Notes: a model not told the origin generated them from the sequence alone. Positions 26,154 through 34,077 are shown, counted from the first letter of the stretch. The stretch: DNA of 38,990 nucleotides from Treponema sp. (GCA_009781915.1 WQUW01000010.1:1-38990); one strand, 5' to 3'. Program-made: numbers and translations.

Positions 26154-26627
26154 ATGGCGTTACAGGCGGTTATGACCCCTCAAGAGAGAGTTGATGTTGC
26201 GCGATGGGCGGAAGCGGAGAACAGGCGGCTTGCCCAAGAATTCAGCGATAGAAATGCCCAGCCAAGCCAGACGCTTGGGAAAGACGATTTTTTGAGGATA
26301 CTTCTTACCCAGTTGTCCCATCAAGACCCGACAGCTCCCATGCAGGACACGGAGTTTATAGCGCAGATGGCCCAGTTTTCCGCGCTGGAGCAAATGACCA
26401 ACATGGCATCGGACTTTGCCAGAATGGCCCGGATGCTCCAGTCTTCCGAGGCGGCAAGCGCTCTGGGGCAGTCTGTCGAGATAACCCTTGAAAACGGGAC
26501 TACCCATCAGGGTATAGTTGAAGCTGTTACCAGAAGCGAAGCGCCGCAGGTACTTGTGGACGGCAGGCTTTTCAATTGGGATCAGGTTGTCAAGATTATT
26601 AACACAAGGGAGAGCGACGAAGTATGA
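26154..26627 (+). CDS. flgD: Flagellar hook cap protein FlgD
   Basis: The 157-aa protein shows the FlgD core [20 protein letters not shown] and [13 protein letters not shown]. It is short: the Ig-like and tudor domains of longer FlgD proteins are reduced to a small C-terminal piece ([19 protein letters not shown]), as I recall for treponemes. FlgD caps the growing hook and is needed for FlgE polymerisation. GGAG lies 5 bases before the ATG, and the stop overlaps the flgE start (ATGA). Confidence 0.93.
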   Translation: MALQAVMTPQERVDVARWAEAENRRLAQEFSDRNAQPSQTLGKDDFLRILLTQLSHQDPTAPMQDTEFIAQMAQFSALEQMTNMASDFARMARMLQSSEAASALGQSVEITLENGTTHQGIVEAVTRSEAPQVLVDGRLFNWDQVVKIINTRESDEV

Positions 26628-28018
26628 TGCGATCACTATTTTCCGGGGTTTCCGGCCTCCAGAATCACCAGACCAGAATGGACGTAATTGGTAACAACAT
26701 CTCTAACGTCAATACCCACGGCTTTAAGCGGAACCGGGTAACGTTTCAGGATATGTTCTACCAGAACCTTCAGGGCGCTTCCCGTCCCACAGACACTGTC
26801 GGCGGCGTAAACCCTCAGCAGGTCGGTCTTGGCATGAATATCGCCGCTATCGACACGCTTCATATTCAAGGGTCGTTTCAGACTACCGGGGTAGGCACGG
26901 ATTTGGCGATAAGCGGAACGGGCTTCTTTGTTCTTAACGATCGGGGAACGGAACTTTTTACCAGAGCCGGTACGTTCTCGCTGGACAGGAACGGCACGAT
27001 GGTTAATCCGGGCGGAATGAAGGTGCAGGGCTGGATGGCGCAGGAAATTGACGGGGTTCAGTTCCTTGACACTTCCCGCAACATAGAAAACATTGTTATT
27101 CCCGTGGGCGCGAAAGACCCCGCGCGGGCGACCACAATCGTAAACTTTGACAGTAACCTGGACAAGCGGATGCCGGAAATTGCCGAAGGCGCTACGTACC
27201 TTGAAATGCGGCAGGCGACATGGTCAACGCAGCAGCGGATTTACGACGCTTTTGGCGAAACGCACGATTTACAGGTGGAATTTACCCGTGTGCCCGGAGT
27301 GCCCAATAGCTGGACGGTGCGCGTTGACGTAAGCCCCCAAAACGATATACCCACAAACACATCTGTCGGGCTTGGGGAACTGCCCCCGGCGGCGGGCGGG
27401 CCTGAAATGTTTACGCTGAACTTTGACAACTATGGCAGGCTTTTAAACTCCATTGACGCCGTCGGCAACGAATCCGGGGCGATGGGGTATGTGTTCATGA
27501 ACGTGGCCTTTGACGTGCAAAGCGCCTATCCCGAAGACGACGGCGCGATGGTGCGCCAAAATTTACGGCTTAACTTGGGAACGGTCGGCGGCCTTGTCAA
27601 TTCCATAACGCAGTTCGCTGAACGAAGCAGCGCCAGGATATTCGAGCAGGACGGGCACAGAATGGGCTACATGGAAAACTTTAACATTGACAACAACGGC
27701 ATTATTACCGGGATTTTTTCCAACGATACGACCCGTGTGCTGGGACAGGTGGCTATGGCCAGTTTCCCGAATCAGGGCGGCCTGGAAAAAACCGGAAACA
27801 ACAACTTTAGGGCAACAAGCAATTCCGGCCTTGCCAATATCGGCGCGTCCGGTGTTGCCGGAAGGGGCACTATGATCGCAGGTACGCTTGAAATGTCAAA
27901 CGTGGACATGGCGGAGCAGTTTACCGACATGATCATTACCCAGCGGGGCTTTCAGGCGAATTCCAGAACCATCCAGACATCGGATCAGATGCTGCAGGAA
28001 ATATTGAATTTGCGGTAA
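26624..28018 (+). CDS. flgE: Flagellar hook protein FlgE
   Basis: The 464-aa protein has the N-terminal hook signature [20 protein letters not shown] and the C-terminal [30 protein letters not shown]-type region (abbreviated here by its first and last motifs). It builds the hook of the periplasmic flagellum. Spirochetal FlgE subunits are joined by a lysinoalanine bond (Lys165-Cys178 in T. denticola). Here Lys164 is kept, but the residue 13 positions on is Ser177 (codon 27152-27154, AGT), and the whole protein contains no cysteine. The start overlaps the flgD stop. Confidence 0.96.
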   Translation: MMRSLFSGVSGLQNHQTRMDVIGNNISNVNTHGFKRNRVTFQDMFYQNLQGASRPTDTVGGVNPQQVGLGMNIAAIDTLHIQGSFQTTGVGTDLAISGTGFFVLNDRGTELFTRAGTFSLDRNGTMVNPGGMKVQGWMAQEIDGVQFLDTSRNIENIVIPVGAKDPARATTIVNFDSNLDKRMPEIAEGATYLEMRQATWSTQQRIYDAFGETHDLQVEFTRVPGVPNSWTVRVDVSPQNDIPTNTSVGLGELPPAAGGPEMFTLNFDNYGRLLNSIDAVGNESGAMGYVFMNVAFDVQSAYPEDDGAMVRQNLRLNLGTVGGLVNSITQFAERSSARIFEQDGHRMGYMENFNIDNNGIITGIFSNDTTRVLGQVAMASFPNQGGLEKTGNNNFRATSNSGLANIGASGVAGRGTMIAGTLEMSNVDMAEQFTDMIITQRGFQANSRTIQTSDQMLQEILNLR

Positions 28019-28101
28019 CCTTTTGCTTGAATTGTATACTTTAATACAGTAAGCTGATGTTAGGGTGAACAAGGGCGGAAGGGACGTGAACGAGAGGAGC
28101 C

Positions 28102-28299
28102 ATGATAAAGGTAACCCGGCTGAACGGGGCTGAGTATTACATCAATCCTCATCAAATTGAGTCCATAGAGCTGCGCCCGGACACCACCCTGCTTATGCTT
28201 TCGGGCAAGCATACGGTGGTGCTGGAAAGGGTAGACAGCATCATTGACCGGATTGTGGAGTACCGCCGGAGAATAGGGGGCTTTAAGAATGAGGACTAA
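28102..28299 (+). CDS. flbD: Flagellar protein FlbD (SwrD-like)
   Basis: A 65-aa protein with the family pattern MIKVTRLNGAEYYINPHQIE and DTTLLMLSGKHTVVLE. Members occur next to motA in spirochetes and Gram-positives; the B. subtilis protein raises motor torque. A GAGAGGAG site lies before the ATG. An 83-base gap separates it from flgE and contains a weak promoter-like pair, TTGCTT-N16-TACAGT (28023-28050). Confidence 0.9.
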   Translation: MIKVTRLNGAEYYINPHQIESIELRPDTTLLMLSGKHTVVLERVDSIIDRIVEYRRRIGGFKNED

Positions 28300-28336
28300 G
28301 CTCATGTTTCCGGCGCGGGAAGAAGGGTAGAACGGC

Positions 28337-29119
28337 ATGAATATAGCGACAATTGTCGGCCTTTTCGGCAGTCTTGGCATGGTAGTATTCGCCATCTTTA
28401 TGACCGGCAGTACGATCCTGACGTTCATAGACATACCTTCAATAATACTGGTTGTAATATGCCCCTTTTTAATGCTGTTCACCTTTTCCAGTATGCGCGA
28501 TGTCCTGGGCATTTTCGGCATTATAAACCTTACGTTCAAAACCCCCAATTTTAACGAGCAGGGCATTATTCTTAAGCTTATGGCTATGTCGGAAAAGGCC
28601 CGCCGGGAGGGGCTTTTGGCGCTGGAAGAAGAACTGGAAGACTTGGACGACGAGTTTATGAAAAAGGGTATGCGGCTGGTTGTTGACGGCACGGACGCGG
28701 AAATTATCAAGACTCTTATGGAAAACGAGCTGAACCAGATGCAGGAACGGCACATAAACAAGATCGGCATTATCAATATGTGGGGCGCTCTGGCTCCGGC
28801 TGTCGGGATGATGGGTACGGTTATCGGTCTTATTGGTATGTTAAGAAACCTTGAGGACAGAGCCGCCCTTGGCCCGAACATGGCGATCGCCCTTATCACC
28901 ACGTTTTACGGCGCTCTGATAGCGAACTACTTTATGATCCCGTGGTCGGGCAAACTTAAAACCTACGACGCGATGGAAACGAAAGTCCGGGAAATGCAGA
29001 TTGAAGGGGTTCTTTCCATACAGGCCGGGGATAATCCCCGTATTCTGGCTACGAAACTTCTGGCCTACCTTGACCCGCAAAGCCGCAAGGCTGTGGAAGC
29101 GGAAGTTCTAAAGGACTAG
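28337..29119 (+). CDS. motA: Flagellar motor stator protein MotA
   Basis: The 260-aa protein has four membrane helices, two N-terminal and two near residues 150-205 (MWGALAPAVGMMGTVIGLIG). The large cytoplasmic loop between them contains charged residues for contact with the rotor (EEELEDLDDEFMKKGMR). With MotB it forms the ion channel that drives rotation. It lies 15 bases before motB. Which ion it uses cannot be told with confidence from the sequence. Confidence 0.95.
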   Translation: MNIATIVGLFGSLGMVVFAIFMTGSTILTFIDIPSIILVVICPFLMLFTFSSMRDVLGIFGIINLTFKTPNFNEQGIILKLMAMSEKARREGLLALEEELEDLDDEFMKKGMRLVVDGTDAEIIKTLMENELNQMQERHINKIGIINMWGALAPAVGMMGTVIGLIGMLRNLEDRAALGPNMAIALITTFYGALIANYFMIPWSGKLKTYDAMETKVREMQIEGVLSIQAGDNPRILATKLLAYLDPQSRKAVEAEVLKD

Positions 29120-29134
29120 GGGAAGGAGACGATC

Positions 29135-29869
29135 TTGGCGGGCAAGCGGGCGAAAAAAGACGCCGGAGAGGTAAAACAGGGCTGGATTGTAACCTACGCC
29201 GACATGATTTCCCTTTTGCTGTGCTTTTTTGTCGCCCTTTTTAACCCGGACGATATTGACCCGGCCCAGCTGGAGGCTATTGTGTCCGCCTTCCAAAACC
29301 GGGGGCTGGGGGCCAGCTTTGGGGGGAACACCCTTTCGCCGGGAAGAAGCGCCGACCTTGGCAACACGATCAACTCGCTTCCCTCTATGGAACACGGAAG
29401 GGCGTTGGGGACTGCGCTTAGGCGGGCGGTAAGCCTGTTTACCCCGGAGATCAGGAGCAATCTGGTCAGGATAACTCAGGACGAGCGGGGCGTTGTTATA
29501 AGCCTTGCCTCCGACGCCTTTTTCCACCCCGCGAGCGCCAGAATTAACATTGAAGACACGCGGGAAATTCTGATTCGCGCGGCGTCGCTCCTTAATTCCA
29601 ACGAGGTTGGCGGAAGGAGAATACGGCTGGAAGGCCACACGGACGCGGTTCCGGTGGACATCAACGGGCCTTGGCAGGATAACTGGCATCTTTCGGCGGA
29701 ACGGTCAAGGATGGTGCTGCGGTATCTGGCGGATTTCGGCGTGGACGAGCGCCGTTTCCAGATAGCGGGCTTTGCCGACACTGTGCCGATTGGCAACAAC
29801 GCCACGGAGCAGGGCAGGGCGCTTAACCGCCGGGTGGATATTGTTATTATTGACGCGGCGCACCTGTAA
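29135..29869 (+). CDS. motB: Flagellar motor stator protein MotB
   Basis: The 244-aa protein has a short basic N-terminus and one membrane helix beginning at VTYADMISLLLCFFVALF, with the ion-carrying Asp23. A plug/linker region follows, then a C-terminal OmpA-like peptidoglycan-binding domain (LEGHTDAVPV and LSAERSRMVLRYL). The start is a TTG with GGAAGGAG 6 bases upstream. Between motB and fliL are short imperfect ATGGTAGTA-like repeats (29875-29905). Confidence 0.95.
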   Translation: MAGKRAKKDAGEVKQGWIVTYADMISLLLCFFVALFNPDDIDPAQLEAIVSAFQNRGLGASFGGNTLSPGRSADLGNTINSLPSMEHGRALGTALRRAVSLFTPEIRSNLVRITQDERGVVISLASDAFFHPASARINIEDTREILIRAASLLNSNEVGGRRIRLEGHTDAVPVDINGPWQDNWHLSAERSRMVLRYLADFGVDERRFQIAGFADTVPIGNNATEQGRALNRRVDIVIIDAAHL

Positions 29870-29921
29870 CCTATAATGATAGTAACGATGGTAGTAATGG
29901 TAGTGACGGAGGTAATTAGGA

Positions 29922-30476
29922 ATGTCTGACAGAGACGAACTTGAACTTGACGATGCTGAATCCTCGAACATGGGCCCCCAGAAGCGGGCTTCCGGCTTGG
30001 TCGCGCTGTTGCCGAATATGCTCAAATTCGTGGCGATAGGGCTAGGCGCGGTGCTTTTTATTGTTACCGTTTCCGTTATTACCCACAATATCCTTAACAG
30101 GGGCGGGCGGGCTCAGACGGTTATCCCCACGACATCCCCCTTTATCGGGGCCCGGCCCAGCTTTTCGGCGTTTACCGCCATTGGGGAAATTAGAACGACG
30201 ACCAACGATCCGGTTCCATTCGCCGTGGTGGTGAACATGGTCATACTGTTTGACCAGAACGATAACGCCGCCGCCATGGAATTGTCCGAAAGGGTACACG
30301 AACTGCGTGATTTTGTGCGGGTGTTTTTCCGTGCCCGCCGCGCGGACGAACTGAGGCCGGAAAACGAGCCCCGGCTGCGGCAGGAAATGATAGAGCACCT
30401 GAACACAAGGATTCTTAATTCCGCGCGGGTGCGGATGATTACGTTTAACCAGCTTGACGTGATACAGATGCCGTAG
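29922..30476 (+). CDS. fliL: Flagellar basal-body protein FliL
   Basis: A 184-aa protein with an acidic cytoplasmic start, one membrane helix (about 36-60) and a periplasmic FliL domain ending in RVRMITFNQLDVIQMP. FliL rings surround and support the stator. GGAGG precedes the ATG. In other treponemes fliM and fliN follow at once; here the stop codon is followed directly by a palindromic repeat element and no fliM is seen to the window end. Confidence 0.9.
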   Translation: MSDRDELELDDAESSNMGPQKRASGLVALLPNMLKFVAIGLGAVLFIVTVSVITHNILNRGGRAQTVIPTTSPFIGARPSFSAFTAIGEIRTTTNDPVPFAVVVNMVILFDQNDNAAAMELSERVHELRDFVRVFFRARRADELRPENEPRLRQEMIEHLNTRILNSARVRMITFNQLDVIQMP

Positions 30477-30666
30477 CCCCCCTGCCGCGCGTGAGCATTC
30501 CCGCATAAAGCTCCGGCAGGGGAGGATATACGGTTTAAGAATCCCGCATGGGGAACCCGCTACGGAGCCACTGTCTCCTTCGCGGAGATGCCACGCAAAT
30601 GGCTTCTTAAACCGTATATCCTCCCCTGCCGGGCATTGTACTGATGGCTCACGCGCGGCGGGGGCA
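30477..30666. repeat. Long palindromic element, copy 1
   Basis: This roughly 190-bp element begins at the base after the fliL stop. Its ends form an imperfect inverted repeat of C/G runs plus the perfect arms CCGCGCGTGAGC (30485-30496) and GCTCACGCGCGG (30647-30658). Inside are perfect 29-base arms (30513-30541 and 30604-30632) around a 62-base centre, which contains CTACGGAGCCAC and a small hairpin TCTCC-TTCGC-GGAGA. A diverged copy in the opposite orientation is at 31993-32190. It encodes no protein. It could be a miniature mobile element, a structured RNA or both. Confidence 0.85.
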
Positions 30667-30855
30667 TTGCGGGGGGGAAGACGCATTTCTGAAAAAACCT
30701 CACGCCAACCCTCCGTAGGAGGGTTGACACGACCTGCATTACTGTGCTAGCGTTGCCACATGATGCGTGGTGTAACTGCGAACAGCCAAGACTATTTCCC
30801 GAATTTGAGCGGCTTTTGCCCGAATTCGCCTAATTTGGCACATTTTCTTCCATTA

Positions 30856-30876
30856 ACACACACACACACACACACA
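30856..30876. repeat. (AC)10 microsatellite
   Basis: A run of 21 alternating A and C bases lies about 240 bases before the lipoprotein ATG. Runs of this length can change by slippage; any effect on the downstream gene is inference. Confidence 0.9.
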
Positions 30877-30984
30877 TAAGACTCACTCGATCCTTTCGTT
30901 AAAAAATTTACCCAAAATTTACCATTTTTCCCACCCACATCCCGGTCAGGCATCGCAGAAGGAAAGATTTCTCTTCGTAATAAC

Positions 30985-31014
30985 AGCCCAAAGCAGAGAT
31001 TGCGGCGGGCTTTT
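30985..31014 (+). terminator. Terminator-like hairpin in the lipoprotein leader (possible attenuator)
   Basis: AGCCC (30985-30989) pairs with GGGCT (31007-31011), and GCA with TGC inside, separated by a small internal loop; TTT follows. It is a modest intrinsic terminator about 100 bases before the lipoprotein start. Confidence 0.4.
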
Positions 31015-31048
31015 ATTGTGCCCCGTTGGGGTATGTCTGCCTGTAAGG

Positions 31049-31092
31049 GCGGGTGATCAATCTCGTGATTACCCGCTTAAAAACAAAGCGGG
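31049..31092 (+). promoter_or_regulatory. Two mutually exclusive hairpins before the lipoprotein gene
   Basis: Stem A pairs 31049-31059 with 31066-31076 (11 bp, one G-U). Stem B pairs CCCGCTT (31072-31078) with AAGCGGG (31086-31092). Both need bases 31072-31076, so only one can form. Stem B ends 11 bases before the AGGGAG ribosome binding site. No known riboswitch consensus is recognised. Confidence 0.45.
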
Positions 31093-31117
31093 GTCACAAA
31101 TCAAGGGAGTGTTTTCT

Positions 31118-31879
31118 ATGAAGAACACATTTAGGTTTTTAGGAATTATTGCGTTGGTTGCGGCAATCGGGTTTTCAATGGTGGCCTGCGACACCGGCAG
31201 TACCAATGCCGGAGATGGGTTGCCGCCTGCGGGAGACGGCAGTATCACGTTTGTCCCTGGCGCTCCGCCGGAGAGGTTTCCAGGGGTTGTTGATCAGGCC
31301 GGGGCTCCAGTTAACATTACTCCAGCGATTGAGTTTACCCATGATCGGGAATTTGACGGGACTGGCTCGTGGCCCATAGCTATATCCGTCATTGCTGATA
31401 ATCCGGGCGACTGGGAAATACACTTGGACGGCAATGCCTTGTATGTCATGCTTGGAACGCCAATGGAGGCCGCGTTAACGCCCGCTTCTGATTGGCTTGA
31501 TGGCATGCGCGCTGGACTTAATCCCCACACAGGCAGTATCAGCGCTTCGGCAGGATTAAGGGTACTTGTTATTGACGGCTTTACCGGGGCGGGCCGGAGC
31601 GTTTATTGGCGAGCGCCTCCGGGCAATGTTCCAGCCGAATTTTATTACGAAGAAAATGAAGCTTTTTTTGTGTACGCCAGCATTGCGGGAACAATCCGTG
31701 GCGTTCTTAGGTTTTATGACGGGGGGCGTCTTGCCGGAACCACCGCTATGAATATGGACTTACGGCAAGGCTGGAACATAGCATTTTGGACATTTGTAGT
31801 TGATATGGTTTCGCAAACTTTTTCTTACACTGGTATTTCCGGAATACCCGGCAATAACTTCAGATGGGTTCTTGACTAA
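31118..31879 (+). CDS. Exported lipoprotein of unknown function between palindromic elements
   Basis: The 253-aa protein has a lipoprotein signal of the type MKNTFRFLGIIALVAAIGFS ending in MVAC-DTGS, very common in large treponemal lipoprotein families. The mature part is rich in Gly, aromatic residues and short beta-strand-like stretches (ITPAIEFTHD, WEIHLDGNALYVML, GVLRFYDGGRLAG) and probably forms a beta sandwich. I do not recognise a family. ATG 31118 is chosen because AGGGAG lies 8 bases upstream; the frame opens at 31016. Two oppositely oriented palindromic elements flank the gene. Confidence 0.8.
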   Translation: MKNTFRFLGIIALVAAIGFSMVACDTGSTNAGDGLPPAGDGSITFVPGAPPERFPGVVDQAGAPVNITPAIEFTHDREFDGTGSWPIAISVIADNPGDWEIHLDGNALYVMLGTPMEAALTPASDWLDGMRAGLNPHTGSISASAGLRVLVIDGFTGAGRSVYWRAPPGNVPAEFYYEENEAFFVYASIAGTIRGVLRFYDGGRLAGTTAMNMDLRQGWNIAFWTFVVDMVSQTFSYTGISGIPGNNFRWVLD

Positions 31880-31992
31880 GCAAAATATTGACCACAAGCC
31901 ACGCCTGAGTACGCGCAACCCGCATACTCAGGCGGCATTCCCGGTTCCTCCGGGGATGCCGGGCGCAGATGTTCTGCGGAGTCCCCCATCAA
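31880..31992. repeat. Tandem hairpins after the lipoprotein gene
   Basis: CGCCTGAGT/ACTCAGGCG (31902-31934, 9-bp perfect stem) is followed by GGCATTCCCGG/CCGGGGATGCC (31934-31960, 11 bp with one G-U). No T run follows. They may act as 3' end structures for the lipoprotein mRNA. No coding region is seen. Confidence 0.5.
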
Positions 31993-32190
31993 TGCCCCCG
32001 TTGCGCGTGAGCCAGCGTGACAATGCCCGGCAGGGGAGGATATACGGTTTAAGAAGCCATTTTGCCCAGATTCTAGGCGTAGGAGACCGTGGCTCCGTAG
32101 CCGTGTTCCCTGGGCGGGCTTCTTAAACCGTATATCCTCCCCTGCCGGAGCTTTTGGCGGGAATGTTGGCTCACGCACGGCGGGGGGGCA
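31993..32190. repeat. Long palindromic element, copy 2 (inverted relative to copy 1)
   Basis: The element has end repeats TGCCCCC...GGGGGGGCA, sub-terminal perfect arms GCGTGAGCCA/TGGCTCACGC (32005-32014, 32167-32176), and perfect 32-base inner arms (32027-32058, 32117-32148) around a 58-base centre. Read on the minus strand it aligns with copy 1 over its whole length: the 29-base inner arm is identical, the centre shares CTACGGAGCCAC and GTCTCCT, and the unequal spacers outside the arms (ATTCCCGC..AAAGCTC and GGGCATTGT) match in order. That fixes the opposite orientation. Confidence 0.85.
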
Positions 32191-32234
32191 AGCGCTATCT
32201 TCCCCCAATCGAAGAAAAAGTGTATAGTGAGCCT
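32191..32234 (+). promoter_or_regulatory. Short upstream region with a -10 (TATAGT) near the start codon
   Basis: TATAGT (32223-32228) lies 6 bases before ATG 32235; the -35 region (TTCCCC) is weak. Together with the lack of a ribosome binding site this predicts a leaderless mRNA. Confidence 0.4.
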
Positions 32235-32810
32235 ATGAAAGTAGTCTACGCTTTTCTGGGGTTTGTATTGTTTTTCCCGGCGCTATTCCCCGCGAGCGCT
32301 TTCCCGCAGGAGGGGGAGCCGGGCGTTGAAGCGCCGGTTATCCGGACTACCGTGCCGGAAGCCCTGCGAAGGCCGCAAAGGGACGAGGCCGTCCGCTTGC
32401 CCCAGGATATTGTGATTGGGGAACTGGGGCAGGGGCAAGCGCCGCAAGGGGCCTACCGTTTCGCGCGGGACATTGTTTCGGCGCTGGCGGCGGGGAACAG
32501 CGAAGCCGCCGTTCTCGCGGCCCTTCCGCAAGCCCTTATCGCCGGACACATTCAGGAAATTGGCGGCATTGACCCCGCTTCGTACCGTGTCGGGGGCGGC
32601 AGAACCGAAGCGGACGGAACCATCTCGTTCCTGATACGCTTTCTGGGCCGGGAAGAAAGCATTACCGGGGAATTGTTTGTACAACAGGACGGAGACGGGG
32701 AACAGGGCCCGTGGCTATTGGACGATATTATTCTTGAGGAAAAAATGACGCTCGCCGAAATAAGGGACAGGCATCGTTTCGTTTTCTCCCCGTACGAGAG
32801 GTTTTTTTAA
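32235..32810 (+). CDS. Exported hypothetical protein
   Basis: A 191-aa protein with a clear signal peptide (YAFLGFVLFFPALFPASAFPQ). The mature domain (about residues 60-190) contains VSALAAGNSEAAVLAALP, a glycine-rich YRVGGGRTEADGTISFLIRF strand pair and a charged C-terminus, and looks like a small alpha/beta periplasmic domain. I do not recognise a family. It is 8 bases upstream of the PilZ gene and probably co-transcribed with it. The shorter start at ATG 32235 is chosen because the longer frame runs into the repeat element. Confidence 0.7.
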   Translation: MKVVYAFLGFVLFFPALFPASAFPQEGEPGVEAPVIRTTVPEALRRPQRDEAVRLPQDIVIGELGQGQAPQGAYRFARDIVSALAAGNSEAAVLAALPQALIAGHIQEIGGIDPASYRVGGGRTEADGTISFLIRFLGREESITGELFVQQDGDGEQGPWLLDDIILEEKMTLAEIRDRHRFVFSPYERFF

Positions 32811-32818
32811 GAAGCACT

Positions 32819-34051
32819 ATGGCGACACCCATCAAGCGTATTGAAAAAGAGTTCCTTCTCAAAGTCCTCCACGATGAGCAAATCCCCATTATTTACCTTA
32901 AAGGCCAGACTCAGCACACCTTTGTCCTTGAAAAGCCCGCCAAGGGGCAGATGGTTTTCAAGGCCGACCGCCCTGTAGAAGGTCTTAAACTTCGCAAAAA
33001 ACTGGGCCTTATGTTCGATTACCGGGGGCAGGTAACCACGTTTTCTGTGGAGGTCAGTGATTTCAAGGACGATCATATCGTTACAAGCGAACCTGAATCC
33101 CTGTACAAAAACCTGGAGCGCTCCTTTTCCCGTGTTTCCAGCTCTCCGAACCTGGAGGTGCAGTTTACGTTTTCCTCGGATCGCTACTCCCTTTCCTACC
33201 CCAAGATAGACGAATACGAAAAAATGGATGAAGAAACATTCATGGACTCCGTAGACCCCAAAAACCTAAGCGGCCTTATCGAGCAGATGGCGGCGTGGAT
33301 AAAGGGCCACGCCTCAGGCTACAAGCTGATTATTTTTAAAGACGTAAAACCCGCCAGCATGGAAGAACAGATACTCGCGGAAACAGGCAGGGCCTTTTAC
33401 CTCCCGTCTGTCGCCGAGGGCTTTCCCGACGACGATCCCTACCCCCAAAAGCGGCTTGTTACGGCGGATGTCTTTAAGCGGTTTCTGGAGGGCACGGGGG
33501 TAGACCTTAAGCTTTTGGATAATGTCTGCGCCCGCTTCCTTGAACAGAAGCACGAAAACGGCGTTATTTCGGATCTTTGGATGCCCATTCTGTTTCAGGA
33601 ATATGTGATCGGGTATGTTCATATTTGGATTAACACCGGCGATAAGCCGCCCTTCGGTTACGAGGTTATTGACACTCTTTACCAGTTCTCGAAAATCCTG
33701 GCGAACTCCCTAAAGGTAAACGGCTACTTCGAGGCGGGAAAAATTAAAAACGAGCCGTTCGAGGGCAAGATCATCGACATTAGCGCGTCGGGCATCCTTT
33801 TTTCCTATCCCAATTCGCCGTTCGCCTCGGCGCTGATGCCCAACAGCGAGCTTTTAATGAAGCTTATCTCTCCCCGCCGGACGGTGAGCGCTAATGCCCT
33901 CATTGTCCGCCGCTACAAAGACGCTGTTAACGGCTACTTTGGCTGCCGCTTTGTAGGCATGGCCCCCGAAGACCTCCGCTTTCTTTTTGAGTATATCTAC
34001 GGCAAGCCCTTTACGGACTCGGACGCTACGTTCCTTTCGGGGCAGGTTTAG
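32819..34051 (+). CDS. Spirochetal PilZ-domain protein
   Basis: The 410-aa cytoplasmic protein ends in a PilZ-like domain (about 290-400) with the second c-di-GMP motif DISASG (about 320-325) and a GCRFVGMAPEDLRFLFEYIYG end. The first motif, RxxxR, expected about 20-30 residues earlier, is missing (NGYFEAGKIKNEPFEG contains no Arg). The first 280 residues form a separate domain, including LILKGQTQHTFVLE-like beta strands that resemble a YcgR-N fold, and a middle GAF-like part. Such proteins link second-messenger state to motility or envelope functions in spirochetes. Ligand binding is uncertain here. A weak AAGAAG precedes the ATG. Confidence 0.8.
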   Translation: MATPIKRIEKEFLLKVLHDEQIPIIYLKGQTQHTFVLEKPAKGQMVFKADRPVEGLKLRKKLGLMFDYRGQVTTFSVEVSDFKDDHIVTSEPESLYKNLERSFSRVSSSPNLEVQFTFSSDRYSLSYPKIDEYEKMDEETFMDSVDPKNLSGLIEQMAAWIKGHASGYKLIIFKDVKPASMEEQILAETGRAFYLPSVAEGFPDDDPYPQKRLVTADVFKRFLEGTGVDLKLLDNVCARFLEQKHENGVISDLWMPILFQEYVIGYVHIWINTGDKPPFGYEVIDTLYQFSKILANSLKVNGYFEAGKIKNEPFEGKIIDISASGILFSYPNSPFASALMPNSELLMKLISPRRTVSANALIVRRYKDAVNGYFGCRFVGMAPEDLRFLFEYIYGKPFTDSDATFLSGQV

Positions 34052-34077
34052 CGGCGGTTCCGTGCGCGCGCCGCTAA
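34048..34077 (+). terminator. Hairpin at the end of the PilZ gene
   Basis: TTAGCGGCG and CGCCGCTAA form a 9-bp perfect stem that includes the PilZ stop codon. It lacks a T run, so termination is uncertain. Confidence 0.35.

Larger units (their letters stand above)
30667..31117. promoter_or_regulatory. Non-coding region upstream of the lipoprotein gene
   Basis: No gene is seen here. It holds a perfect hairpin CAACCCTCC-GTA-GGAGGGTTG (30706-30726) that overlaps a TTGACA (30724-30729) with only a weak -10 (TAGCGT), an (AC)10 microsatellite (30856-30876), tandem ATTTACC motifs near 30907-30922, a terminator-like hairpin (30985-31014) and alternative hairpins next to the lipoprotein ribosome binding site. 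Confidence 0.6.

Noticed and set aside
28023-28050. A promoter before flbD.
   Set aside because: TTGCTT-N16-TACAGT is weak and flbD fits the upstream operon; mentioned only in the flbD entry.
30477-32190. The palindromic elements as a classical insertion sequence or CRISPR array.
   Set aside because: No transposase frame lies between the arms, and there are only two diverged copies without regular spacers.
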